Origin: DASUAS01 sp036271015
GTDB taxonomy: Bacteria > Actinomycetota > Acidimicrobiia > IMCC26256 > DASPTH01
Length of the DNA stretch: 10,578 nucleotides
Direction of reading: 5' to 3'
Assembly: GCA_036271015.1 (NCBI GenBank)
Contig: DATBBL010000358.1
Span: 1-10,578, forward strand
Part shown: positions 1 through 6,546 of the stretch, piece by piece
How positions within the stretch are numbered: position 1 is the first letter of the stretch
Layout: every line of letters begins with the position of its first letter
Notes under the pieces: generated by a model
Database searches by the model: none
What the model was told of the DNA's origin: nothing
Seen by the model: only the letters and a program-made list of their open reading frames with translations
Position numbers and translations under genes: made by a program

Positions 1-74
1 TGCGCACCCGGGCGCAGACGCTCGGCAACAATGCCGCGGCGCAACAGGATCTCTTCACGCCGGGGAAGTCGTAG
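1..74 (+). CDS. C-terminal end of an unidentified upstream protein (partial)
   Basis: Reading from base 3, 23 codons stay open to a TAG at 72-74, giving a tail that reads RTRAQTLGNNAAAQQ and ends DLFTPGKS. The next gene begins two bases after this stop, the tight spacing of an operon. This is why I take this frame as the real upstream gene rather than the longer overlapping frames that run on into the next gene. The fragment is too short and too lacking in motifs to name a family. It is probably co-transcribed with the two paralogous genes and livG that follow. Confidence 0.5.
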   Translation, partial: RTRAQTLGNNAAAQQDLFTPGKS

Positions 75-76
75 CC

Positions 77-763
77 GTGCTCTACCTCCATCAGATCCAC
101 GAGCTTCCGCCCGGCACGGAGGTGACGTTCGAGGAGTTTGCACGCGACGAGTGGCTGCCCGTGGTCAATGCGCACGAGGGAGCCCACTTCGCGTGGTTCG
201 GCACGTCGACGTCAGCAGCGCGGTTCGCCGACGAGGCGATCACGATCATCGCCTTCGACGACATGCCCGCGCTCGATCGATTCGCGACGAAGGAACGTGA
301 GAGCGCGATCTCACGAGCGCTCGGCGATCGACGCGACCGTGTGCAGACCCGCCTCTTGCAGCCCATCGACTACGACCCGTGGACCGCGGCCGGTACGACG
401 ATCCCCGACGGGCCCCGGGACGGCGAGAGCGTCGCGTACATGCACGACTTCGTCCCGCCGGTGACCGGCCAGATGCGCGGCTACATCGACATGATGCGCG
501 AGCGCTATATGGCGTTGTCGTCACAGGAGCTCTCGGGTGTGGTCCTCCGCACGAGCTGGCAGACGGTGAGCGGCGGCGGACGGATGCCCGAGATGTTCAA
601 CCTGAGCGAGATCCGCGACGTCGACGCCCTCGTTGCGCTGATCGCCCACGAGGTCCCACGCGAGTACAAGCAGATGGGCACCTGGATGTGGGAGGCCCTC
701 GCGACCCGAGACCAGTGGACGACCCGGCTGGCGCGCAGCGCCACCTGGTCCCCCGTGAAGTGA
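77..763 (+). CDS. Conserved hypothetical protein, two-unit alpha/beta (dimeric-barrel-like) protein, paralog 1
   Basis: This 228-residue protein has no signal peptide or membrane segment, so it is probably cytoplasmic. I do not recognise a named family. The chain divides into two similar halves. Residues about 1-103 run YLHQIHELPPG, a helix, FAWFGTSTSA, AITIIAFDDM, and a last strand ending IDYDPW. Residues about 120-228 run YMHDFVPP, a helix, VVLRTSWQTV, MFNLSEIRDV, and a last strand ending SATWSPV. This strand-helix-strand-strand order resembles the ferredoxin-like dimeric alpha+beta barrel folds (NIPSNAP, EthD, ABM type), but that is inference from pattern. The GTG start at 77 lies 2 bp after the upstream stop, with GGGGAAG just upstream as a possible ribosome site. 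It is followed after 10 bp by a paralog with the same C-terminal motif. Its place in the livG operon suggests a role tied to the imported solute, but no catalytic residues can be assigned. Confidence 0.8.
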   Translation: MLYLHQIHELPPGTEVTFEEFARDEWLPVVNAHEGAHFAWFGTSTSAARFADEAITIIAFDDMPALDRFATKERESAISRALGDRRDRVQTRLLQPIDYDPWTAAGTTIPDGPRDGESVAYMHDFVPPVTGQMRGYIDMMRERYMALSSQELSGVVLRTSWQTVSGGGRMPEMFNLSEIRDVDALVALIAHEVPREYKQMGTWMWEALATRDQWTTRLARSATWSPVK

Positions 764-773
764 GGCTCCCGAC

Positions 774-1436
774 GTGCTGCTGATCCAAGACGTGCACATC
801 GTCATCGGGCGTGAAGAGCTACCGCTGGACGACGCCTACCAGAACATGTTCGCGCCGCGCATCGCCGACGATCCCGGCACCCGGTTCGCGGCGTTCTTCT
901 GGGCCCCGCACGGCGGCGGTGAGGGCTACGAGGCGGTCACGCTGACCGCGGTGGCCGACCTCGACGCCCTGGCGCGACACCAGGAGCGCCTGGCGACCGG
1001 CGATCTGGCCGACTCCTGGCTCGAGCTGGAGGCAAAGCAGCGGCAGCTTCAGTCATCGCTGCACGTCGTGGCCGAGTGGAGCCCGTTCGCGGCGGGTGGT
1101 CTCCAGACGTTCGACATCGGCGAGCACCCCACCGCCATGTTCCGGCTCGACTCGTTCACCGTTGACGGGCCGGTCGCCGACGCCGTTGCCGCGGTCGAAT
1201 CCCAGTACCGCAACGCGCCCGAAGACGCGACCGTGTCGATCATCGGTTGCTGGTCGCCGTTCCTGGGCGACCTCGACGAACCGGTGGTGTCCGTGCTCAG
1301 TCGCGTCCCGTCGGACGACGCCCTGCGCGCCGCCTTCGCGGAACCCACCAAGCCGTGGTCCGGCGTGCCCGAGCTTCCCGGAGCGCGGCGCCTCACCCGG
1401 TTGCTGCGCAGCGCCACCTGGTCGCCCGTCGCATGA
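774..1436 (+). CDS. Conserved hypothetical protein, two-unit alpha/beta (dimeric-barrel-like) protein, paralog 2
   Basis: This 220-residue cytoplasmic-looking protein is a diverged paralog of the preceding gene. Both end in nearly the same motif: LTRLLRSATWSPVA here and TTRLARSATWSPVK in the neighbour. Its own first half (about residues 1-104) ends VVAEWSPF and its second half (about 118-220) ends SATWSPVA, so the W-S-P signature occurs twice inside this one chain, supporting an internal duplication. GTG at 774 is chosen because GTGAGG lies about 8 bp upstream; the gap to the previous gene is 10 bp. The stop TGA at 1434-1436 overlaps the ATG of livG (ATGA), so translation is probably coupled to the ATPase. 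Overall similarity to paralog 1 is low outside the end of each unit. Function is unknown. A small-molecule binding or isomerase/monooxygenase-like role would suit an alpha+beta barrel, but this is not shown. Confidence 0.8.
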   Translation: MLLIQDVHIVIGREELPLDDAYQNMFAPRIADDPGTRFAAFFWAPHGGGEGYEAVTLTAVADLDALARHQERLATGDLADSWLELEAKQRQLQSSLHVVAEWSPFAAGGLQTFDIGEHPTAMFRLDSFTVDGPVADAVAAVESQYRNAPEDATVSIIGCWSPFLGDLDEPVVSVLSRVPSDDALRAAFAEPTKPWSGVPELPGARRLTRLLRSATWSPVA

Positions 1437-2236
1437 CAGACAACGGGAGCGGACAGGCCGACCAGGCAACCTCCGCCCCGCCGATCTTGGATGCGCGCGG
1501 GATCACGCAGAGGTTCGGCGGCATCACGGCGATCGACCGCGTGACCCTTGCGGTGCGTGCCGGCACCATCCACGGACTCATCGGACCGAATGGCGCGGGC
1601 AAGACGACGTTCTTCGACTGCATTGCCGGCGTCCAAAAGGCCGTCGACGGCAAGGTCCTGCTCGACGGTGTCGACGTCACGACGCAGTCATCCGTGCAGC
1701 GCGCCCGCCGCGGACTCCGGCGGACCTTCCAGCGACAGCAGGTCTTCGGCTGGCTCTCGGTGGAGGACAACGTCCTCCTGGCGCTGGAGTGGCGCGGTGG
1801 TGGCGGCGGGATGGTGGGCGACCTGCTGCAGCTCCCGTCGCGACGGCGACGAGAGCGGGAACGTCGCGCCCGCACCGATCAGGTCCTGGAGCAATGCGGA
1901 CTGCTCGAGCACCGCAGCGAACCCGCGGGCGGACTCTCGATCGGCGAGTTGCGCCGCGTGGAGCTGGCCCGCGCCATCGTCGACACGCCCCGGCTGCTAC
2001 TGCTCGACGAGCCGACGTCGGGCCTCGAGGACTCCGAGACCGATCAGCTCGGTGAGATCATCCTCGGGCTGCGTGCAACGCAGGAATGCGCCGTGCTGCT
2101 GATCGAGCACCACATCCCGTTCGTGATGAAGTACAGCGACGAGCTCAGCGTGCTCGAGCTGGGCCGATTGATCGCACACGGCACGCCTGACGAGATGATG
2201 CAGAGCGACATCGTGCGTGAGGCGTACCTGGCCTGA
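1433..2236 (+). CDS. livG: LivG-type ABC transporter ATP-binding protein
   Basis: This 267-residue cytoplasmic ATPase powers a branched-chain-amino-acid-type (HAAT) importer. In order it shows Walker A GPNGAGKTT (51-59), a Q-loop glutamine (Q100, in RTFQRQQ), an ABC signature variant LSIGE (168-172), Walker B LLLLDE (188-193) followed by PTSGLE, and the switch histidine H226 in LIEHH. LIEH and the VMKYSDEL segment are typical of LivG rather than LivF. The start is the ATG at 1433, overlapping the upstream stop. The frame is open further upstream, but that extension is antisense-like shadow within paralog 2. Two mild variations are LSIGE for LSGGQ, and a Gly-rich then Arg-rich insert at about 122-146 in the helical subdomain. 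Unusually, livG sits on the opposite strand from livF, livHM and livK and converges on livF with 15 bp between stops. No other permease is visible to partner it, so pairing with those genes is the natural reading. Confidence 0.93.
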   Translation: MTDNGSGQADQATSAPPILDARGITQRFGGITAIDRVTLAVRAGTIHGLIGPNGAGKTTFFDCIAGVQKAVDGKVLLDGVDVTTQSSVQRARRGLRRTFQRQQVFGWLSVEDNVLLALEWRGGGGGMVGDLLQLPSRRRRERERRARTDQVLEQCGLLEHRSEPAGGLSIGELRRVELARAIVDTPRLLLLDEPTSGLEDSETDQLGEIILGLRATQECAVLLIEHHIPFVMKYSDELSVLELGRLIAHGTPDEMMQSDIVREAYLA

Positions 2237-2251
2237 GACGTCGCCGACCCC

Positions 2252-2956
2252 TCAGCTCTCCGTCGTCTCCCCGAAGTAGGACTCCTCGAGCGTCTCCTGC
2301 CGGAGCTCCGCGGCGGGCCCCGACCAGACGATGCGGCCGGCGTGGAGCAGCGAGATGGAGTCCGCGATGTCGACGATGCCGCGCGGGCTCTCCCCCACCA
2401 GCAGGACGGTCGAGCCCGCATCTCGCAGTTCGCCGAAGATGCTCAAGACGTCGTCGGCGACCCGCGGCGCGAGACCCAGTGTGGGCTCGTCGGCGATGAG
2501 CACCTCGGCGTGGTGCACCAGCGCGGGCGCGAGCGAGAGCATCTGCTGCTCACCGCCCGAGAGGCTGCCGGCGTGCTGACGACGGCGCTCCCCGAGGAGC
2601 CGGAAGCGCCCGTAGGCCTGCTCCCGTTCCGACGATGTCGGGAGCAGGACCTTGAGGTTGTCGTCGACGCTCAAGCCGGGGAAGATCCCGCGGCCCTCGG
2701 GCACGAGGAAGATGCCCTTGCGAGCACGCCACCAGCAGGGTTTCGACGTCACGTCCTTGCCGTCGAGCGCGATGGAGCCGGCGGTCGCGGGGAGGTACCC
2801 GGCCAGGGTCTTGCAGGTGGTCGACTTGCCCGCACCATTCGGGCCGAGGATCGCGCTGATCGTGCCCGGTGCCAGCGTGAGGTCCATGCCGTGCACGACA
2901 CGGACCGGACCGTAGCCGGCTTCCAATCCTTCCACGGCGAGCTTCGGGGCGGTCAT
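2252..2956 (-). CDS. livF: LivF-type ABC transporter ATP-binding protein
   Basis: This is the second, 234-residue ATPase of the HAAT-type importer, cytoplasmic and expected to pair with LivG under the LivHM permease. Walker A is GPNGAGKST (38-46). The LivF-specific stretch is VPEGRGIFPGLSVDDNL (85-101), the signature LSGGEQQ (132-138) and Walker B VLIADEP (152-158), followed by TLGLAP. The end, ESYFGE, matches the usual LivF tail. The ATG at 2954-2956 overlaps the livHM stop (ATGA), so it is translationally coupled. Two positions look unusual against the family as I know it: the helix after the signature reads SLAPAL where SLARAL is expected (P144, one base from Arg: CCC versus CGC), and the switch region reads LLVGESP (185-191) where LivF usually has LLVEQN. 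These could lower activity, be lineage-specific or be sequence errors. The longer open frame upstream of this ATG is the out-of-frame shadow of livHM. Confidence 0.93.
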   Translation of the reverse strand: MTAPKLAVEGLEAGYGPVRVVHGMDLTLAPGTISAILGPNGAGKSTTCKTLAGYLPATAGSIALDGKDVTSKPCWWRARKGIFLVPEGRGIFPGLSVDDNLKVLLPTSSEREQAYGRFRLLGERRRQHAGSLSGGEQQMLSLAPALVHHAEVLIADEPTLGLAPRVADDVLSIFGELRDAGSTVLLVGESPRGIVDIADSISLLHAGRIVWSGPAAELRQETLEESYFGETTES

Positions 2957-5010
2957 CCGACCTCCCCGCGCGTCGAGGCGGCGGCGAGCGTTCCACCCTC
3001 GACCGAAGCAGAGTCGGTCAACGCCGCGGGGGAGCTCCGGACGAGGCGCCGCTGCCGACGCCGTTCCCGGCGTTCGTAGTTCTGTTGCGCGATGTTCTGG
3101 AACACACCGTCGGGTTGGCGGGCCAGCGCGATGGCGCCGAGGCCGAAGAGGATCGTCGGGACCTCCGCGGCCCGGGTGCCCGACCAATGGGCCAGGCCGA
3201 ACGGGAGGGTGAACCCGCTGAGGAGCGCCGGCAGCAGCGTGATGGACAGGCCGGCCACGATCGCGCCGGCCGGTCGTCGGATGCCGAGCAGCACGACGCC
3301 CGCGAGCCAGAGCAGACCGGTGATCGGCGGTACGGAGTTGCTCGTGATCGCGACATCGTTGGTGGCGAGGAGCACGCCTCCCAAGCCGGCGACGCCGGCG
3401 GAGAGCGCGAAGACCTTGAGCTTGGTCGCGGTGGGAGACACGCCGATCGAGGCCGCGGCCGCGGGCGCGTTCCGAACCGCGAGGATCTCCCGCCCGATGT
3501 TGGAGCGTTCGAGGTTCTTGATCAGCCAGACGACGAGGAAGATGAGGATCAACACGAATCCCGCCATCGTCCGCGTGTCGTCGAGATGGAAGGGTCCGAA
3601 CACCGGCGGCGAGAACGTCCAGCCGAATTCGCCGTTGCGCAGCCAGTCGATCTGGAAGAGCACCTGGCCGCACACGAACGCGAGCGCGAGCGTCGCCAGC
3701 GCCAGCGCGACTCCCCCGAGCCGGATCGAAGGCAGGGCGACCAGCACGCCCAGCAGCATCGCCCCGACGACGGCGCAGACGAGCGCCAGGAGCCAGGGGA
3801 AGTCGTAGCGCGTGATCAGTGCCCCCGCGAGCAGGCCGGAGCCCGAGACGAACGCGGCCTGGGCGAGGCTCACCATCCCCCCCACACCGGTGACGATCGT
3901 GAACGACAGGAAGATCAAGCTGAAGATGAGCCCACGGGTCGTGATGCCCAGCCAGAAGCTCCCGAGAAGCGAGTAGACGCCGTAGAGGAGAAGCGCACAC
4001 GCAATCACGCTCGGAAGTGCCCGACGCCACGCTGGGAGGTCGCGCTGATAGTCAGGCGGTGGGGGCTCCGCGGAGATCGAACCGGCGACGCGTGCGCGCG
4101 TCTTCGCCATCAGGAGCAGGCCACCGATCAGGAGCAGGAACGGAACCGTGCTGTTGAAGCCGGGGATGTCGCTGGCAAACGTGGCGTAGCTGAACGTGAG
4201 GTTGCTCGCCACCGCGACGAACATCGCTCCGGCGAACGCGAGCAGCACCGACCGGAAGCCGCCGACGACCGCCGCCGCGATCGCCACGAAGACCGCCAGC
4301 GCGTAGGTGTTCGGATCGAGCGCCCGGAGGATCGGCGAGCCGACGACTCCGGCGACGCCGGCCAGGACCGTCCCGAGCACCCAGGCGTACTGCGAGGTAC
4401 GAGCGTCGTTGATCCCCCGCATGGACGCGAGATCGTGGCGGTCGGCCACGGCACGCATGCGAAGGCCGGTCTGGGTCCAGCGCAGGAACACCCAGAGGAG
4501 GGCCACGCACAGGACCGCGGTGATGAGCACGATGATCTGGTCCGACGTGATCACCACGCCGCTGAACAACGTGTACACCTCGCGCGGCTGTGGTCCGAGG
4601 CCGGGGACCAGCTGCACGTCCGTGCCCGTGGGGATCGACCAGTGGAAGAGCGTGATGCCCCGCCCGGCGATGAAGGTGCAGAGCGCAGGGAGCGCGAGCA
4701 GCACGCCGACGGACGCGACGATCTGGGCCGCCTCGGGCGCCCGAGCCAGCTTGCGAAAGATCGCGACGTCGAGGAGCAGGCCCAGCAGCGGGCAGTACAC
4801 GAGGATCACGAGTCCGGCGGCGGCCCATTGCGGCCACCCCAGCCCGGTGTTCAACTCGAAGAAGAGAAAGGCGGCCGAGAAGGAGATCCCTGCGTACCCG
4901 AGGTTGAAGATGCCCGTCGACGCGTAGGTGAGCACCAGGCCTGCCGCGATGAGCGCGTAGATCGCTCCGCTGACCGAGCCGGTCACGATGTCGCGGACGA
5001 ACTGCTCCAT
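2953..5010 (-). CDS. livHM: Fused LivH-LivM branched-chain-type ABC permease
   Basis: This 685-residue polytopic membrane protein holds both permease subunits of the importer in one chain. The LivH-like half spans about residues 1-302. It begins GSVSGAIYALIAAGLVLTYA and carries the cytoplasmic coupling-loop motif TGLRMRAVADRHDLASMRGI at about 181-200, followed by further membrane helices. A proline-rich cytoplasmic linker (PPPP at 316-319) leads into the LivM-like half, about 335-632. There GLIFSLIFLSF, GMVSLAQAAF and the second coupling loop IGREILAVRNAPAAAASIG (505-523) are typical of LivM. The C-terminal tail after 633 is strongly basic (RRERRRQRR) and probably cytoplasmic. Separate LivH and LivM are about 300 residues each, so the length fits a head-to-tail fusion, a form known in Actinobacteria. 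ATG at 5010 is preceded by AGGTAGGGG. It follows livK after a 133 bp hairpin-rich spacer and overlaps livF. Confidence 0.93.
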   Translation of the reverse strand: MEQFVRDIVTGSVSGAIYALIAAGLVLTYASTGIFNLGYAGISFSAAFLFFELNTGLGWPQWAAAGLVILVYCPLLGLLLDVAIFRKLARAPEAAQIVASVGVLLALPALCTFIAGRGITLFHWSIPTGTDVQLVPGLGPQPREVYTLFSGVVITSDQIIVLITAVLCVALLWVFLRWTQTGLRMRAVADRHDLASMRGINDARTSQYAWVLGTVLAGVAGVVGSPILRALDPNTYALAVFVAIAAAVVGGFRSVLLAFAGAMFVAVASNLTFSYATFASDIPGFNSTVPFLLLIGGLLLMAKTRARVAGSISAEPPPPDYQRDLPAWRRALPSVIACALLLYGVYSLLGSFWLGITTRGLIFSLIFLSFTIVTGVGGMVSLAQAAFVSGSGLLAGALITRYDFPWLLALVCAVVGAMLLGVLVALPSIRLGGVALALATLALAFVCGQVLFQIDWLRNGEFGWTFSPPVFGPFHLDDTRTMAGFVLILIFLVVWLIKNLERSNIGREILAVRNAPAAAASIGVSPTATKLKVFALSAGVAGLGGVLLATNDVAITSNSVPPITGLLWLAGVVLLGIRRPAGAIVAGLSITLLPALLSGFTLPFGLAHWSGTRAAEVPTILFGLGAIALARQPDGVFQNIAQQNYERRERRRQRRLVRSSPAALTDSASVEGGTLAAASTRGEVG

Positions 5011-5143
5011 GGCCCCTACCTACTTCTGACTGCGAACGCTACGCCGGTTCGCGCATCCGGTCCGGACGGACCGGTGGGTGGACGAACGTGTCGCCCACCC
5101 ACCGTCCACGCCGAACCCAGGCCGACGCCCGCCGCGTTCGTGG
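5011..5143 (-). other. livK-livHM intergenic spacer with hairpins and the livHM ribosome binding site
   Basis: This 133 bp spacer contains no convincing gene. In the direction of transcription it first carries a 9-bp stem (arms 5095-5103 and 5073-5081, CCACCCACC/GGTGGGTGG, 13-base loop). Next comes a second near-perfect stem (arms 5057-5064 and 5067-5074, CCGGTCCG/CGGACCGG) that shares two bases with the first, and finally the Shine-Dalgarno-like AGGTAGGGG (5013-5021) before the livHM ATG. The two stems are mutually exclusive at their junction. Confidence 0.6.
5057..5103 (-). terminator. Overlapping hairpins after livK: attenuator or mRNA-stabilising element
   Basis: Two GC-rich inverted repeats lie about 40-90 bases downstream of the livK stop. 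GGTGGGTGG (5073-5081) pairs with CCACCCACC (5095-5103), and CCGGTCCG (5057-5064) pairs with CGGACCGG (5067-5074). No run of T follows either one on the minus strand, so this is not a canonical intrinsic terminator. Binding-protein genes are normally needed in excess over their permeases, and hairpins at this position commonly give partial termination or protect the 3' end of the upstream message. That role is inferred here. Confidence 0.4.
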
Positions 5144-6373
5144 TCAGCCGCCGACCTGCACTCGCTTGCCGTTGCAGCCGTACGGCGTTGCGATCTGGTA
5201 CGCGCCGCTCGAGACCTTGACGATCGTGTTGCACTGCCCCGACTGGTTGTACGCCGCGGGCCAAGTGAACGGAATCCCGTCCTTCGGGGGCTTGTACGAG
5301 AATCCCTTGCTGACCGTCGGCACGAGCTTGTCGAAGTTCGGCGCCACCTTCTTCATGGCCGCGATCATCAGGTCGGCGGTCATGTATGCGTACTCCCCGC
5401 CGAAGGTGATGTCGGCATCGGTCTTCCCGATGGCCTGGTAGTCCTTGACCACCTGCTTCACGTACGGGCTGTTCGATTCGATCACGGGCGTGGTCGCCTG
5501 GATCAACGAACCGTCGAGCGTGTCGGCGATGGTCTTGTACTTCGTGAGCAGTCCGGGCGAATAGAACGCCGAGTTGACCATCTGCCCCGTGTACCCGGCG
5601 GCCTTCATCGCCGACGTGAACCCCAGGACCTCCGCGCCGGCCAGCGGCCAGACGATGTCGGGCTTCGTGTCCATCACCGCGCTCACGAACGGCTGGAGGT
5701 CGCCGCCCCCGCCCTGGGGGATCACCGCCTTCGAGTACACGACCTTGCCACCTGCGGCCTCAGTGAGCTTGACGAAGTTGTTCACGGTCGTCTGGCCATC
5801 AGGGATGGCGAGACCGACGAAGGCCCACTTGAGGTCGCTCGGCTTCTTGCCCAGCGCCGAGGCCACGCCGTTGATCGCAGTGTTGTACGAGTACTTGCCA
5901 CCCACCGCGCAGCCGAGTGGGCTGATGCCGTACGTGTTCGGGGTGCAGTACGCGTTGGTGAAGCCGGCACCGAAGAACGGCACCTTCTTCCCGGCGGCGT
6001 AGGTGGCGGAGCTCTGCTGGAATCCGGTGGAGATCACCGGCGCGATCGCGTACACCCCGTCGCGTTCGACAAGACTCTGCGCAGTGGACAGCGCTTTGTC
6101 GGTGCTGCCCGCGACGTCCGTCGATCCGACGTAGTCGATCTTGTACTTCCCGAGCTCCTTGGACTTGTTCGCTCGGGAGATCCGGGCGTTGAAGCCATCA
6201 TCGGCTCCGGCGAACGACAAGGCGTCGAACATGCCGCCGACCTTGATCGTGCTACCGCTGATGCCCTGCTGCCGTGGCGCGGTGGCACCGGCTCCCCCGG
6301 ACAACGCCACCATCGAGCCGGCTGCGAGCACCACGACCGCGAACACCGCCAACCAACGCGCGTTCACACGCAT
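5144..6373 (-). CDS. livK: LivK-type extracellular solute-binding protein
   Basis: This 409-residue secreted periplasmic-binding-protein-fold receptor delivers the solute to the LivHM/LivFG importer. Residues 1-30 form a Sec signal peptide: a basic start (MRVNAR), a hydrophobic core (WLAVFAVVVLAAG) and a likely cleavage near AGA-TA. The mature protein begins with STIKVGGMFDALSF and has the ligand-binding segments IAPVIST (110-116), AYCTPNTYG, WAFVGL and PDIVWPLAG, typical of the peripheral_BP_6 (Leu/Ile/Val receptor) type. There is no lipobox cysteine. Four cysteines occur as two close pairs, C143/C155 and C381/C400, which may form disulfides outside the cell. The ATG at 6373 is chosen over the in-frame GTG at 6424 because GAGGGGGG (6381-6388) lies 7 bases upstream and the signal peptide then starts correctly. 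It leads the minus-strand unit livK-livHM-livF and is divergent from the luxE-like gene. Ligand unknown; such receptors also take amides, aromatic acids or other carboxylates. Confidence 0.9.
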   Translation of the reverse strand: MRVNARWLAVFAVVVLAAGSMVALSGGAGATAPRQQGISGSTIKVGGMFDALSFAGADDGFNARISRANKSKELGKYKIDYVGSTDVAGSTDKALSTAQSLVERDGVYAIAPVISTGFQQSSATYAAGKKVPFFGAGFTNAYCTPNTYGISPLGCAVGGKYSYNTAINGVASALGKKPSDLKWAFVGLAIPDGQTTVNNFVKLTEAAGGKVVYSKAVIPQGGGGDLQPFVSAVMDTKPDIVWPLAGAEVLGFTSAMKAAGYTGQMVNSAFYSPGLLTKYKTIADTLDGSLIQATTPVIESNSPYVKQVVKDYQAIGKTDADITFGGEYAYMTADLMIAAMKKVAPNFDKLVPTVSKGFSYKPPKDGIPFTWPAAYNQSGQCNTIVKVSSGAYQIATPYGCNGKRVQVGG

Positions 6374-6380
6374 GGAACGA

Positions 6381-6388
6381 CCCCCCTC
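6381..6388 (-). promoter_or_regulatory. Ribosome binding site of livK
   Basis: On the minus strand GAGGGGGG stands 7 bases before the ATG at 6373. The other in-frame start (GTG at 6424) has no such site and lies inside the operator-like repeat, so this motif decides the start. Confidence 0.6.
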
Positions 6389-6414
6389 GCCGGGCCGCGA
6401 CCCGGGCTTTTGAA

Positions 6415-6436
6415 CAGTAGACACTCACTTGCTAGT
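6415..6436. promoter_or_regulatory. Operator-like repeat, copy 1 (livK-proximal)
   Basis: This 22-bp element consists of CAGT, two variable bases (AG), then ACACTCACTTGCTAGT. Copy 2 at 6521-6542 matches it at 20 of 22 positions in the same orientation. Within it, 6423-6436 has the partial dyad ACTnnCnnGnnAGT, the kind of short interrupted palindrome bound by dimeric repressors such as TetR-family proteins. It lies about 40-60 bp upstream of the livK start and overlaps a possible livK promoter. The regulator family is inferred; no regulator gene is in the window. Confidence 0.6.
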
Positions 6437-6457
6437 CGACGCGCCGTCCCGGGTCAA
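6429..6457 (-). promoter_or_regulatory. Possible livK promoter overlapping operator copy 1
   Basis: On the minus strand TTGACC (6452-6457) is a good -35 box, followed after 17 bases by TAGCAA (6429-6434), a weak -10 box lying inside the operator-like repeat. Transcription would start near 6422, about 50 bases before the livK ATG. The -10 is poor, so this is tentative. The overlap would fit repression by a bound dimer. Confidence 0.25.
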
Positions 6458-6515
6458 GCCACCCCTGTCGCCCCTGCCCGACGGCGGCAGCGGACCGCTC
6501 CCGGCCAAGCCATGT

Positions 6516-6544
6516 TTGCGCAGTGTACACTCACTTGCTAGTTC
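6516..6544 (+). promoter_or_regulatory. Possible luxE-like operon promoter overlapping operator copy 2
   Basis: TTGCGC (6516-6521), a 17-base spacer and TAGTTC (6539-6544), with TGC directly before it as an extended -10, form a weak promoter candidate across operator copy 2. Transcription would begin around 6550, placing the leader hairpin at the very 5' end of the message. The match to consensus is weak and rests mainly on spacing and position. Confidence 0.2.
6521..6542. promoter_or_regulatory. Operator-like repeat, copy 2 (luxE-proximal)
   Basis: This copy is CAGT, GT, then ACACTCACTTGCTAGT, differing from copy 1 only at the two variable bases. The partial dyad ACTnnCnnGnnAGT is at 6529-6542, and TGTACA at 6524-6529 adds a small perfect palindrome absent from copy 1. 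The copies are offset by 106 bp, close to ten helical turns, so bound proteins could lie on the same DNA face. It precedes the luxE-like start by about 100 bp. Confidence 0.6.
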
Positions 6545-6546
6545 GA

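Noticed and set aside
1247..1432. Upstream extension of livG
   Set aside because: It overlaps paralog 2 out of frame and has no family similarity; the ATGA overlap gives a natural start.
2957..4030. Extension of livF upstream into livHM in the same frame
   Set aside because: The extension is Arg/Pro-rich, and the livF homology begins exactly at the ATG overlapping the livHM stop.
3085..5220. A 711-codon open frame on the plus strand opposite livHM
   Set aside because: Its product is an Arg/Glu/Asp-rich low-complexity chain without any domain, as expected opposite a hydrophobic GC-rich gene; the minus-strand permease has clear motifs and membrane helices.
6374..6424. Alternative livK start at the GTG at 6424
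   Set aside because: It would place 17 charged or polar residues before the signal peptide, has no ribosome site and falls inside the operator-like repeat.
5078..6541. A 487-codon open frame on the plus strand opposite livK
   Set aside because: Antisense shadow rich in Arg/His/Val with no recognisable motif; livK has a signal peptide, a ribosome site and family motifs.
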